Notes: generated from the sequence alone by a model not told the origin. A DNA stretch of 64,000 bases from Pseudanabaena sp. FACHB-1998 (GCF_014696355.1 NZ_JACJQA010000003.1:248001-312000), one strand, 5' to 3'. Positions 15,919 through 24,347 are shown, counted from the first letter of the stretch. Numbers and translations are program-made.

Positions 15919-17601
15919 TTAGAAACTAAAAACAGTTCTCAAAGTACCGACGGTTACGGTGCTATTGGCACTGTTGTTATTAGCATTAAAAATCAACTGA
16001 AGATCGGGAGTAATGGTAATGTTGTTGGTGATAGGGAATCGAATGAAAGCCTCTAAATTGGTTTGGGTGCTATTACCAACCTTACTTTCAATAAAGGGCT
16101 GACCCACGGCGATCGCGGCAAGAGAACCCTGTTTCAATAGATCAGGAAATGCTAAACCGATCGCAAAGGTTTGAGGACTAAAACTTGAGGTAGTTCCACT
16201 AGCAGCACTCGCATTACTAAAGTTAAAGGTAGGATCACCCAAAACATTATTGCCCACAACGGCTGTACCGCGATTGTCGATACTACCAAAGCCATAGCGA
16301 CCAAATATAGCAACTCCTTTAGAAAAAGCCCATTCTGCATTAATACCACCTGTATTAAAGTCGAGGTTATTCACAGTACCTCTGGTATATTGCAGACGAA
16401 TCGAAAAAGCACCTTTTTCCCCATTACGCTTTGGTGAATACTCTAACTCCACCGTGCCTTGGTAGGGATCACCACCAAAACCAGCGTTACGAGAAATGGC
16501 AGAGCCAGCTGTTACTGCGACAGGGCTAGGCGTACCTGCATTAGCGGCAAGATAGAGGGCGCGAAAGTTAAAATCGCCGCCGTTAGGGTTCCAATCAATA
16601 GCTCCACCTGCTCCACCTGTTTGGGGATTGATCAGTACAACTAAAGGATTATTGATGAAGAATGTCGAGGAAAAGTCAGCAGCTTCATCATTAGCAAAGC
16701 TATTCTTATCCACATGATCATAGACATGCATCACAGGACCTAGAGAAACCCTGACATCTTTGCCAAGGTTGAAGTCATAGCGCAATTTCGCCAAAGTAAA
16801 GTTAGAGCTATTGCCCGCATAATCAAGGCGAAAAGTATTGAAACCCACATTACTGAATTCATTTAAAGGGTTTCCCAACACGCTGCCAGCCGTTCCTCCA
16901 CCATTGCCGACTTCAAGGCGAGTCAGCAAAAGATCGCTACCCGTAAAGCTCGTATTCAGGTCAAGTCTTACCCTTGCATTGACTGTGGTATTAACGTTGC
17001 CACTACCAGCGATCGGCAAGCCATTGTCAGGAGGTAAGTTCAGTGTATTTCCTGCAAGTGCATTGGTCGAGCTTAGGAATGGACTAGTACTACTGCCACC
17101 ACCAGTTATCGCAAAGATGGCTTGCCCAGTCAATTTTGTCGTGGTCGAAAACTGGCGTTCCTCTAATTTACTGGTCTTGGCTTCTAACGAATCAACTCGT
17201 CCCCTCAATGTCGAGAGTTCTGAAGCAAATTCCTCTTGCAGTTTTTGCAAAGATGCTAGATCTTCTTTACTGACTTTATCCGCTAAACCAGACGAGATGA
17301 TTTCGTTGATTTTGTCCAGACAAGCATTTAACCCTGCAGCAAATTCATAACGACTCAGGGCAGCTTGACCCCGATAGGTGCGATCGGGATATCCTGCAAT
17401 ACAACCATAGCGTTCTACCAAAGATTGCAATGAAGTGAAAGCCCAATCCGTTGTCTTAACATCACTTAGTTGCGATACCGATGTGACATTTTGGGCTAGT
17501 GGGTCACTTTGGCTATTAGGAACTGTGGCGATCGCTGCATTTCCACCAGCCATAGCCAGTAGTCCTAAACTTCCAGTCAAAGCCAAATAATAAGCCTTCA
17601 T
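15919..17601 (-). CDS. Iron uptake porin, SLH domain plus OprB-type barrel
   Basis: Major cyanobacterial outer-membrane porin class that passes inorganic ions such as iron. It has a signal peptide (about 1-27), an SLH domain (about 45-95; LSDVKTTDWAFTSLQSLVERYGCI and GYPDRTYRGQAALSRYEF) that anchors to cell-wall polymers, a coiled coil (about 100-155), and an OprB-like barrel ending in aromatic ...RTVFSF, a normal C-terminal signature for barrel assembly. The length is 560. The leader carries a strong GGTGAGGAGT ribosome site that is also complementary to the conserved core of the sRNA Yfr1. Confidence 0.93.
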   Translation of the reverse strand: MKAYYLALTGSLGLLAMAGGNAAIATVPNSQSDPLAQNVTSVSQLSDVKTTDWAFTSLQSLVERYGCIAGYPDRTYRGQAALSRYEFAAGLNACLDKINEIISSGLADKVSKEDLASLQKLQEEFASELSTLRGRVDSLEAKTSKLEERQFSTTTKLTGQAIFAITGGGSSTSPFLSSTNALAGNTLNLPPDNGLPIAGSGNVNTTVNARVRLDLNTSFTGSDLLLTRLEVGNGGGTAGSVLGNPLNEFSNVGFNTFRLDYAGNSSNFTLAKLRYDFNLGKDVRVSLGPVMHVYDHVDKNSFANDEAADFSSTFFINNPLVVLINPQTGGAGGAIDWNPNGGDFNFRALYLAANAGTPSPVAVTAGSAISRNAGFGGDPYQGTVELEYSPKRNGEKGAFSIRLQYTRGTVNNLDFNTGGINAEWAFSKGVAIFGRYGFGSIDNRGTAVVGNNVLGDPTFNFSNASAASGTTSSFSPQTFAIGLAFPDLLKQGSLAAIAVGQPFIESKVGNSTQTNLEAFIRFPITNNITITPDLQLIFNANNNSANSTVTVGTLRTVFSF

Positions 17602-17616
17602 AAATCACTCCTCACC
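17602..17616 (-). promoter_or_regulatory. Porin ribosome site complementary to Yfr1 core
   Basis: On the minus strand the leader reads GGTGAGGAGTGATTT before the ATG. GAGGAG is a strong Shine-Dalgarno, and GUGAGGAGU (17607-17615) is the exact complement of nine bases of the cyanobacterial Yfr1 motif ACUCCUCACAC. Yfr1 is known to block porin mRNAs at such sites in marine cyanobacteria; regulation here is an inference. Confidence 0.5.
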
Positions 17617-17654
17617 AGAGTATTGAAATTTGTGAGCAAAGTATAGCAAAGACA

Positions 17655-17719
17655 AAAGCATTGCAATAAAAAAGAGTGGCAGCGCAATGCGCTGCCACTC
17701 TTTTTTATTGCAATGCTTT
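17655..17719. terminator. Long hairpin between porin promoter and Uma2 gene
   Basis: 31-bp arms (17655-17685 and 17689-17719), loop AAT. The stem contains the 3' end and stop of the Uma2 gene (17705), so it terminates hisD-Uma2 and uses coding bases in one arm. Confidence 0.8.
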
Positions 17720-18322
17720 GAGAACTACTGACATATCCCCCTTTAATATGGCGATGACATTTAGCCGTAAGCCTTCAAACTCCCGACTATGAATAACTCC
17801 CGCGTTATCAGGAGCTAACTCCACATATTGACCATTTTCTAAAACAAACCAATTGATCGCTTGATCCAATGTTCGCCAGACAATATATTCCTTTACGCCA
17901 TTACGTTCATAGGCTCTTTTTTTCGCGTGTAAATCATAGGAAACTGTACTTGCCGCAATCTCCACAATTAATTCAGGTGCGCCTGTAATATAGCCATCTT
18001 CATCAATTTGAGCATTTCCCCCTACCCTAAAAAGCACAGCATCAGGTTGCGGTTCATTATCATCATCAAGCCTCACTGTTGGCTCAATGCCTACTTTTAA
18101 ACCACTTACCATTGCTTGATATGCAATCAGCCATCCAATAATGCGACCATGAGGTTCAGCATGGGGAGTAAATCTTAAGGGAGATGCCACGTATACAATT
18201 CCTTCGATGAGTTCCGCTTTCTTAATGTTTGAGGCTGTATAACGCCGTTCAAATTCAAGACGATCTAGGCGATCGCCATTTTCCAAAATCGTTAACGTTG
18301 GCGAAGAATTGGCTATAACCAT
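17705..18322 (-). CDS. Uma2 family (DUF820) restriction-endonuclease-like protein
   Basis: 205 residues with the PD-(D/E)xK fold signature of Uma2 proteins: EPTVRLDDDNEPQPDAVLF, then APELIVEIAASTVSYDLHAKKRAYERNGVKEYIVWR, giving candidate D, E and K catalytic residues. Uma2 genes are expanded in cyanobacteria and are thought to be mobile nucleases of unclear role. It begins six bases after hisD and probably shares its transcript, but nothing links it functionally to histidine synthesis. The active-site assignment is from pattern only. Confidence 0.88.
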   Translation of the reverse strand: MVIANSSPTLTILENGDRLDRLEFERRYTASNIKKAELIEGIVYVASPLRFTPHAEPHGRIIGWLIAYQAMVSGLKVGIEPTVRLDDDNEPQPDAVLFRVGGNAQIDEDGYITGAPELIVEIAASTVSYDLHAKKRAYERNGVKEYIVWRTLDQAINWFVLENGQYVELAPDNAGVIHSREFEGLRLNVIAILKGDMSVVLKALQ

Positions 18323-18328
18323 AGCTGT

Positions 18329-19627
18329 TTACAGATCTGGTAGGCGTAATCTGACGGAATCACCATGGGAGGGCAAGCCTTCGGCTTCAGTAAGTAAAGC
18401 GATCGCCCCAGATACTTCTTTTAAAGCTTCAGGACTGTATTGAATCAAGCTGGAATGTTTGAGGAATGTCTCAACTCCCAATGCCGAGGAATATCGCGCA
18501 CCTCCACAGGTCGGCAAAGTATGATTGGGCCCTGCCAAGTAGTCACCCACGGCTTCGGGCGTGGAATGTCCGATAAATATTGCACCAGCATGGCGAATTT
18601 GATCAATCAATTGCCAAGGTTCTTCGACTTCTAGTTCTAAATGTTCGGGTGCAAACTGATTCGATAACTCAGCAGCCGTATTTAGGTTATCAACAACGAC
18701 AATTAAGCCATAATGGGCGATCGCCTTTTCGGTCATTAAGCGGCGAGGATGATTTTCTAGCATCCGATTGACTTCTTCGCAGACCCGATTAGCAAGGCGC
18801 GAGTCATTGGTTAGCAATATTGAGGCTGCCATTTGGTCATGCTCGGCTTGAGCAAGCATATCGGCGGCGACATAGGTGGGATTGGCACTGGCATCGGCAA
18901 TGATTAATACTTCTGATGGTCCCGCGATCGAGTCGATGCCGACACGACCAAATACTTGTTTCTTGGCGAGAGTCACGTAGATATTTCCTGGCCCCGTAAT
19001 CACATCAACCTTGGGGATAGTCTCAGTGCCATAGGCTAAAGCGGCGATCGCCTGTGCGCCGCCCACACGATAAATTTCTTCGACTCCTGCTACTTGGGCG
19101 GCTACCAAAATTGCAGGATTAATTGTGCGCTCCTGCCCCGGAGGCGTAACCATCACAATCTTTTTTACTCCTGCTACTCTTGCAGGTACGGCATTCATCA
19201 AAACTGTACTCGGATAGGCAGCTTTTCCCCCCGGAATATAAATACCTGCTGCATCAACGGGCGTATAGCGCTTGCCTAAAACTACATCCTTGTCGCCAAA
19301 ATGCACCCAGCTTTTCGGCACACGCATCTTGTGAAATTCTTCGATACGCTTGTGCGCCAGTTCGATCGCTTTCAGTAGACCACCTTTGACCTGCTGATAA
19401 GCAGCATCAAGTTCCGATCCACTGACGCGCAATTCGGCCGCCGTGAAGTCCTGACCGTCGAATTCAGAGGTATAGTGCAGAAGCGCTGTATCGCCTTTGC
19501 GTCTTACCGTTTGAATGATTTCGGTGACAGTGGCTTCTTTGTGGATCATCTGATCGTCATAGATGCGATCGCAAATCCGTTTGATTTCGGATTCTGCTTC
19601 AGTTCTCTGGGTGACAATTCGTAGCAT
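18329..19627 (-). CDS. hisD: Histidinol dehydrogenase
   Basis: Catalyses the two NAD+-dependent oxidations of L-histidinol to histidine, with a zinc ion. Diagnostic segments are IYIPGGKAAYPSTVLMNAVPA (split around 130-150), DVITGPGNIYVTLAKK, SIAGPSEVLIIAD, AQAEHD (zinc His), and APEHLEL with the catalytic His. The length of 432 is standard. The ATG at 19627 is the only reasonable start. The Uma2 gene follows. Confidence 0.97.
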   Translation of the reverse strand: MLRIVTQRTEAESEIKRICDRIYDDQMIHKEATVTEIIQTVRRKGDTALLHYTSEFDGQDFTAAELRVSGSELDAAYQQVKGGLLKAIELAHKRIEEFHKMRVPKSWVHFGDKDVVLGKRYTPVDAAGIYIPGGKAAYPSTVLMNAVPARVAGVKKIVMVTPPGQERTINPAILVAAQVAGVEEIYRVGGAQAIAALAYGTETIPKVDVITGPGNIYVTLAKKQVFGRVGIDSIAGPSEVLIIADASANPTYVAADMLAQAEHDQMAASILLTNDSRLANRVCEEVNRMLENHPRRLMTEKAIAHYGLIVVVDNLNTAAELSNQFAPEHLELEVEEPWQLIDQIRHAGAIFIGHSTPEAVGDYLAGPNHTLPTCGGARYSSALGVETFLKHSSLIQYSPEALKEVSGAIALLTEAEGLPSHGDSVRLRLPDL

Positions 19628-19722
19628 AGATTGTGACGTAAGAGGCGATGATTAATCCTAGCTTAACCTGTATTCTCGTAAGTTGTGTGACCTAAAATCT
19701 AAAAAGAGAGTAAGGAAATAAA

Positions 19723-20088
19723 ATGATCAGTTCCCATGATTTGCAAACTTATATTGCAGGAGCAAAGCAACGACAACGGCAAAAACAAATCTTGCTAGAT
19801 GATCGCTATGAGCTTTTGCAAACTATTGCCCAAAAGGGAGCAAAAATACTCAAAACTGATTTTGCCGCTCATAAAGTTTGGTTATTTGGGTCGGGACTAC
19901 GCCGCGAGTTAATTCATTTAGAATCGGATGTCGATCTTGCCGTAGAAGGCTTGGCAGAGGGTCGTTATTTAAGGTCGGTTAGTAGATTGCTAGACCTAAA
20001 TGCTAATGTCAGTGTGGACTTGGTGATGCTCGATGAGGCTTCTGAAAGTTTACGCGATCGCATTCTTCGCGAAGGTAAGGAGTTATGA
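19723..20088 (+). CDS. MNT-type minimal nucleotidyltransferase
   Basis: 121 residues. The Pol-beta superfamily motif GSGLRR (56-61) followed by SDVDLAV (68-74; D69 and D71 as metal ligands) and a third Asp in VDLVML is the minimal nucleotidyltransferase pattern. Such proteins often act as antitoxins that AMPylate HEPN toxins. No HEPN gene adjoins it directly; instead its stop overlaps the start of a CobD-like aminotransferase by four bases (ATGA). A HEPN-like protein is encoded 1.3 kb downstream. An N-terminal ~45-residue helical part precedes the fold. Confidence 0.8.
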   Translation: MISSHDLQTYIAGAKQRQRQKQILLDDRYELLQTIAQKGAKILKTDFAAHKVWLFGSGLRRELIHLESDVDLAVEGLAEGRYLRSVSRLLDLNANVSVDLVMLDEASESLRDRILREGKEL

Positions 20089-21170
20089 CAGAGTATTTAG
20101 CACATTCGACTCGTCCAATTCATGGGGGAAATCTTCAATGGGCGGCGAGTATGGCTGGTATCTCACCAGAGCAAATCTTAGATTTTTCGGCGAGTATTAA
20201 TCCTCTCGGCACACCACAATCAGCGATCGCGGCGATTCAATCCCACCTAAGTGATCTAAGCCATTATCCTGACCCCGAATATACATTGCTGAGACATGCT
20301 TTAGGAAAGTTTCATCAGCTATCACCAGAATGGATTTTGGCTGGTAATGGTGCAGCCGAGCTATTAACTTGGGTGGGGCGTGACTTTTCGCAATTAACGT
20401 CCACGGTTCTGTTTACACCCGCTTTTACCGATTATTATCGCGCTCTAAAAGCCTTTGATTGTCAAGTAGAAAGATATCCGTTTCTATTACAGAATCAAGA
20501 GGTAAGTTTTAATGGGGAACTTCCAGAAATTACTAATTCCCATACTAAAGGAATCTTGATCAATAATCCCCATAATCCTACGGGCTATTTATTTACAAGA
20601 GATAGTATTTTGCCCTACTTAGAAAAGTTCGCACTGGTGGTAATTGATGAAGCTTTTATGGATTTTCTCACACCAGATCAGCAGCAAAGTTTAATTGATT
20701 TAGTTCCCTCTCATCCTAATTTAGTGATTTTGCGATCGCTGACTAAATTCTACAGTTTGCCAGCATTACGACTTGGCTATGCGATCGCCCATCCTGAGCG
20801 TTTACAACGTTGGCAAACATGGCGTGATCCTTGGAGTGTCAATAGTTTAGCTGTCGCCGCAGGTATTGCCGTATTAGACGATGTGGAATTTCAGCAACAA
20901 ACATGGGCTTGGCTAAAAAGTGCAAAATCACAACTATTTACAGGCTTATCCCAAATATCGGGTTTAAATCCATTACCAAATGCTGCAAATTATCTATTAG
21001 TCCAAACAGAAATTGCAGGTTCTCTTTTGCAAAAGGAATTATTACAAAGAGATAAAATTCTCATTCGTGATTGTCTGAGTTTTCCAGAATTAGGCGATCG
21101 CTATTTTCGGGTTGCAGTAAGACTAGAACACGAAAACCAAAAATTAATAAACGCTCTTTCTCCTAGCTAG
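20085..21170 (+). CDS. cobD: Class I/II aminotransferase, CobD-like threonine-phosphate decarboxylase
   Basis: PLP enzyme. HGGNL and ILDFSASINPLGTP (31-44), INNPHNPTG (159-167) and SLTKFYSLPALRLGY with PLP lysine K221 point to CobD, which makes aminopropanol phosphate for the cobalamin lower loop, rather than to histidinol-phosphate aminotransferase (HisC), its closest relative. The length of 361 is normal. It is translationally coupled to the nucleotidyltransferase gene. No cobalamin riboswitch is seen upstream, and no other cob gene is near. HisC-like activity is the main alternative. Confidence 0.75.
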   Translation: MTEYLAHSTRPIHGGNLQWAASMAGISPEQILDFSASINPLGTPQSAIAAIQSHLSDLSHYPDPEYTLLRHALGKFHQLSPEWILAGNGAAELLTWVGRDFSQLTSTVLFTPAFTDYYRALKAFDCQVERYPFLLQNQEVSFNGELPEITNSHTKGILINNPHNPTGYLFTRDSILPYLEKFALVVIDEAFMDFLTPDQQQSLIDLVPSHPNLVILRSLTKFYSLPALRLGYAIAHPERLQRWQTWRDPWSVNSLAVAAGIAVLDDVEFQQQTWAWLKSAKSQLFTGLSQISGLNPLPNAANYLLVQTEIAGSLLQKELLQRDKILIRDCLSFPELGDRYFRVAVRLEHENQKLINALSPS

Positions 21171-21254
21171 CACTTGTTAATATAATTAGACCTAAGTTTG
21201 TAGTGAAGTTTGTGATGAGAAATTGTTACTGATTCAAAATTTCAAATAAAATTG

Positions 21255-21369
21255 TGCTTAAGTACCTCGGCTTAATAAAACCAAGAACCCAAATAAGCGG
21301 ATTCGACCGCTTCGCGGTCGAATCCGCTTATTTGGGTTTTATATTTAATTATGCCTACCTACTTAAGCA
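21255..21369 (+). repeat. Palindromic element, family B relative
   Basis: 115 bp with 10-bp perfect ends TGCTTAAGTA and TACTTAAGCA, then CGGCTTAAT against ATTATGCCTA. The central 25-bp stem (21286-21310 with 21314-21338) has a sequence unlike the other family B stems yet is perfectly paired. Confidence 0.8.
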
Positions 21370-21380
21370 AGTAAACAAAA

Positions 21381-21890
21381 ATGAGTGAATATAGAAAAAG
21401 TCAAATTCCGTCGAAAGAGATTTTTGGAAATGTCAATAAATACGAATCATATCGTGAGGCATGGTCACGGATTAAATTAGCCCAAGAAAATCATTTTTTC
21501 TTGGAAGCAATTACAATTCAGGAAAGTATTATCTCTGATCGTCTCATCAGCTTTTTATCTAGACCCGAATCTCCCAATCCACTACCTGACCACACGAGGG
21601 GAAGATATCTTTCTTTCAATCAGATCATTCAGAAATGGCGCTCAGAGGTTTCAGATACATCAGTTTCATGTATAGCTTTAATTGACGCAGTTGATCGATG
21701 GCGACGTATTAGAAATGAAGCAATTCATGCAATTGTCAAGTCCGATACTGGAGAATCAACACAATCTATTGATTTATTCTTGCAAAAAGCCAAAGAAGCA
21801 GCGGACGAAGGAGAAAGACTTGCAAGAGAGGTATGTAAATGGTGTAAAAAGGAGAAGATTGGGAAAAATTCGTCTCTATCTACATCCTAA
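21381..21890 (+). CDS. HEPN-like protein of unknown function
   Basis: 169 residues, mostly helical. RNEAIH at 111-116 fits the Rx4-6H motif of HEPN ribonucleases and sits, as expected, late in the predicted helical bundle; R-N directly before it adds support. The preceding segment LEAITIQESIISDRLISFLSRPE resembles the second helix of stand-alone cyanobacterial HEPN proteins. The N-terminus starts at ATG 21381, 11 bases after a family B element. A minimal nucleotidyltransferase lies upstream beyond cobD. Activity and partner are unproven; it may simply be a helical protein. Confidence 0.55.
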   Translation: MSEYRKSQIPSKEIFGNVNKYESYREAWSRIKLAQENHFFLEAITIQESIISDRLISFLSRPESPNPLPDHTRGRYLSFNQIIQKWRSEVSDTSVSCIALIDAVDRWRRIRNEAIHAIVKSDTGESTQSIDLFLQKAKEAADEGERLAREVCKWCKKEKIGKNSSLSTS

Positions 21891-21932
21891 CTAGGGTTTA
21901 TAACAGAACAGAAGTACGTCCTATCTGGTTGT

Positions 21933-22048
21933 TATAGCAAAGCAAGAGTTATTCAGTGCAAACTAAAACCCCAAAAGCGAGTTGCAGCGCTTCCCGCCGC
22001 AACTCGCTTTTGGGGTTTTATGTCCTAAGCAAACCTTACATTGCTATA
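21933..22048 (-). repeat. Palindromic element family A, copy 2 (inverted)
   Basis: 116 bp from TATAGCAAAGCAAG to TTGCTATA. Read on the minus strand it aligns end to end with 10423-10539, including TTAGGACATAAAAC next to the stem. The stem has one changed base pair on one side (GCAGCGCTTCCCGCC), so it is no longer fully paired at the tip. Confidence 0.8.
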
Positions 22049-22097
22049 GAACATAAAAAATATACAGTTTGGGAAAACCTAGGACTATTGCAAGATC

Positions 22098-22137
22098 GTA
22101 ATCCATAATGTAGTATGCATACTACATTATGGATTAC
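22098..22137. promoter_or_regulatory. Perfect 40-bp palindrome before rtcB
   Basis: Loopless palindrome with the centre GTAGTATGCATACTAC, ending five bases before the rtcB ATG. There is no Shine-Dalgarno between it and the ATG. As DNA it is an ideal operator for a dimeric repressor; as RNA it would place a 20-bp stem against the start codon. Confidence 0.75.
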
Positions 22138-22142
22138 ATATT

Positions 22143-23324
22143 ATGCCTTTTCAAAAACTAGATATCTCAACGCCCAAGCCAGTCTTATCTTGGGCATCTC
22201 ATGACCTCGGTCATGCTGAAACCCAAATGGCAAAAAATGTTGCCTCCTTGCCCTTCGTGTTTAAACATGTTGCCCTTATGCCCGATGTCCATCTCGGAAA
22301 AGGCGCTCTTGTTGGTTCTGTCGTTGCTACAAAAGAAGCAATCGTCCCTGCGGCAGTAGGAGTGGATATTGGTTGCGGTATGGCAGCCATCAAAACTCCA
22401 TTTCCCTATGAACAGATCGAAGGAAAGCTTAAGCAAATTCGTTTAGAAATTGAAGCCGCAATCCCCGTAGGCTTTAACGATAATAAAGAAGTTGAAAAGC
22501 CCGTCCTCAACTGGCAAGGATGGCGAAACTTTCGCGATTTACATAATGGAGTTCAGCATCTGGAAAGCAAAGCTATGAAGCAAATGGGTTCCCTCGGTGG
22601 GGGAAACCACTTCATAGAAGTCTGCATAGATACCGAAAGTCAGGTATGGCTGATGTTACATTCTGGCTCTCGAAATATTGGCAATATGCTTGCCCAAAGA
22701 CATATTGATACGGCTAAGGATTTAGCAAAACTTGCAGGAACTTCTTTACCCGATAAAGATCTTGCCTATTTTGTATCTGGTACTTCTGAATTTGCTGCGT
22801 ACTGGCGTGATTTGCAATGGGCGCAGTCCTACGCACTTTTTAATCGCGATGTGATGATGGCTCGATTTAAGAAGATTATCGAAAAGCACGCTAGTGGAGG
22901 TAAGCCATTTAAGCCATTGCTAACAGTCAATTGTCATCATAACTACGCTGAGAAAGAAACTCATTTTGGTGAAGAGGTCTATGTCACGCGCAAAGGTGCG
23001 GTCAGAGCGAGAACTGAAGACTATGGAATTATTCCAGGATCGATGGGAGCGAAGTCTTTCATTGTCAAAGGGAAAGGAAATACTGAAAGTTATTGCTCTT
23101 GCTCTCATGGTGCAGGACGCTTGCTATCTCGCAGCAAAGCGAAGGATAGCTTCACTTTAGATGACTTAATTCAGCAAACTCAAGGGGTAGAATGTCGCAA
23201 AGATAGGAGCCTCATTGATGAGATTCCTGCGGCTTACAAACCAATTGAGCAGGTGATGCATCAGCAATCTGATCTAGTAGAAATAGTTGCTACTTTGAAG
23301 CAGGTGATTTGTGTAAAAGGATAG
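22143..23324 (+). CDS. rtcB: RtcB family RNA-splicing ligase
   Basis: RtcB joins RNA 2',3'-cyclic-phosphate (or 3'-phosphate) ends to 5'-OH ends with GTP and Mn2+. The metal-site motif GVDIGCGM (73-80; D75, C78), SLGGGNHFIEV (about 156-166), HSGSRNIG, VNCHHNYAE and the SHGAGR segment with the guanylylated His are all present. At 393 residues it is slightly shorter than E. coli RtcB. It stands alone, with a 40-bp palindrome immediately upstream and a hairpin downstream. There is no RtcA or archease gene nearby. Confidence 0.95.
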   Translation: MPFQKLDISTPKPVLSWASHDLGHAETQMAKNVASLPFVFKHVALMPDVHLGKGALVGSVVATKEAIVPAAVGVDIGCGMAAIKTPFPYEQIEGKLKQIRLEIEAAIPVGFNDNKEVEKPVLNWQGWRNFRDLHNGVQHLESKAMKQMGSLGGGNHFIEVCIDTESQVWLMLHSGSRNIGNMLAQRHIDTAKDLAKLAGTSLPDKDLAYFVSGTSEFAAYWRDLQWAQSYALFNRDVMMARFKKIIEKHASGGKPFKPLLTVNCHHNYAEKETHFGEEVYVTRKGAVRARTEDYGIIPGSMGAKSFIVKGKGNTESYCSCSHGAGRLLSRSKAKDSFTLDDLIQQTQGVECRKDRSLIDEIPAAYKPIEQVMHQQSDLVEIVATLKQVICVKG

Positions 23325-23364
23325 AGACTTTCAAAATTGCAACGCAATTTTGAAAGTCTCTATC
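23320..23364. terminator. Bidirectional terminator between rtcB and the TerB/SHOCT gene
   Basis: 21-bp perfect arms (23320-23340 and 23344-23364), loop AAC, followed by A-run/T-run on either strand. The left arm begins inside the rtcB stop region. Confidence 0.8.
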
Positions 23365-23384
23365 AAAAAACAAAAGTGTGATAG

Positions 23385-24347
23385 CTATAGAAGCTCTTTG
23401 AGCTTTGCTTGATATTCCTCAGGGGTGAGGCTACCAGCTTTTAGTTCCTCACTTAGCAACTGCACCTGTGGCTCGATCGCTTGCTTCTTCTCGGCAATTT
23501 CATCGGCTTTGGTTTTATAAACCGCTTCACCTTCCTTCTTCGCTTGCTTGAAGGCTTGACGGAGGCTAAAGGCATCCATCTCGCCGCCTGAGGCAAAATA
23601 TTCGTTGGCAACTTTGCCAAGCGCCCATGTACTCGCAAAGGCAGTTGTTGCACCAACTACCATGCCAAAGACAGGAACGAGTTTCGCCAAATTGCTCACC
23701 GCAATTCGAGTTCCCGTAAGTCCTAAGCTGCCAAATAACGCTTTGCGAAGGTTTTCATTGTCGCGATCGTATCCCCAGCTCTGTCCAATGGTTTGAGCGA
23801 GATCAAGTTGATTCCAATAAATCAACATATCGAAGGCGATCGCAATCCCCGGAAGCGGAAAAGCGCCTAAAACTGCATTAAGAAAACAAGCATCTGTAAT
23901 TGCATTGTCAACTTCGATCGCCCGTCTTTCGGGATCATCAATTTGACTAACTTGTTCGGAAATAGACGATCTTCTCGCCCGTCTTTCCAAAGTTTCTAGC
24001 CATTCCTGTTTTCCCCAAAGCTTAGAGCTAGTGAAAGTTGTGCCAATTTTGTTTAAAAGCTCTTTTTCTTCTTCGCTGCATTCGCCATCAATATTAGCCA
24101 TAGCATAGGCAGATTGATAAACCATCTCCTGTGCAATTTCACTGGTAATTTGAGAAAGCAATGCATCAATTGGTTCATCGTCCTCATTTAGGAGACGATC
24201 TACGGTAACGCCTTCGGGAAGATGAATTTCTTCAAAAGTGTCGGCAAGACTAGCAAACTCTTCTTCGAGCAATTTGCCGTCGGCTTTTGCCATGCTTACC
24301 AATACCTTAAAGCTTGCCAAAACTTCTTGCTGATTGACTGCGGACAT
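23385..24347 (-). CDS. TerB-like / DUF697-like protein with C-terminal SHOCT motif
   Basis: 320 residues from the ATG at 24347, chosen because GGAAAGGAG precedes it by ten bases. The first ~130 residues (FKVLVSMAKADGKLLEEEFASL, then SAYAMANIDGECSEEEKELL) show the paired D-G helices of TerB-like tellurite-resistance proteins. A central region with hydrophobic helices (FLNAVLGAFPLPGIAIAFDMLIYWNQ, then GTRIAVSNLAKLVPVFGMVVGATTAF) resembles the DUF697/YcjF membrane-associated domain. The C-terminus LSEELKAGSLTPEEYQAKLKELL is a SHOCT oligomerisation motif. Likely a membrane-linked stress or metal-response protein; the function is unknown. Confidence 0.75.
   Translation of the reverse strand: MSAVNQQEVLASFKVLVSMAKADGKLLEEEFASLADTFEEIHLPEGVTVDRLLNEDDEPIDALLSQITSEIAQEMVYQSAYAMANIDGECSEEEKELLNKIGTTFTSSKLWGKQEWLETLERRARRSSISEQVSQIDDPERRAIEVDNAITDACFLNAVLGAFPLPGIAIAFDMLIYWNQLDLAQTIGQSWGYDRDNENLRKALFGSLGLTGTRIAVSNLAKLVPVFGMVVGATTAFASTWALGKVANEYFASGGEMDAFSLRQAFKQAKKEGEAVYKTKADEIAEKKQAIEPQVQLLSEELKAGSLTPEEYQAKLKELL

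Noticed and set aside
21171-21254. Cobalamin riboswitch around the cobD-like gene
   Set aside because: No B12-box-like sequence is seen before 19723 or 20085; the gene is translationally coupled to the nucleotidyltransferase gene instead.
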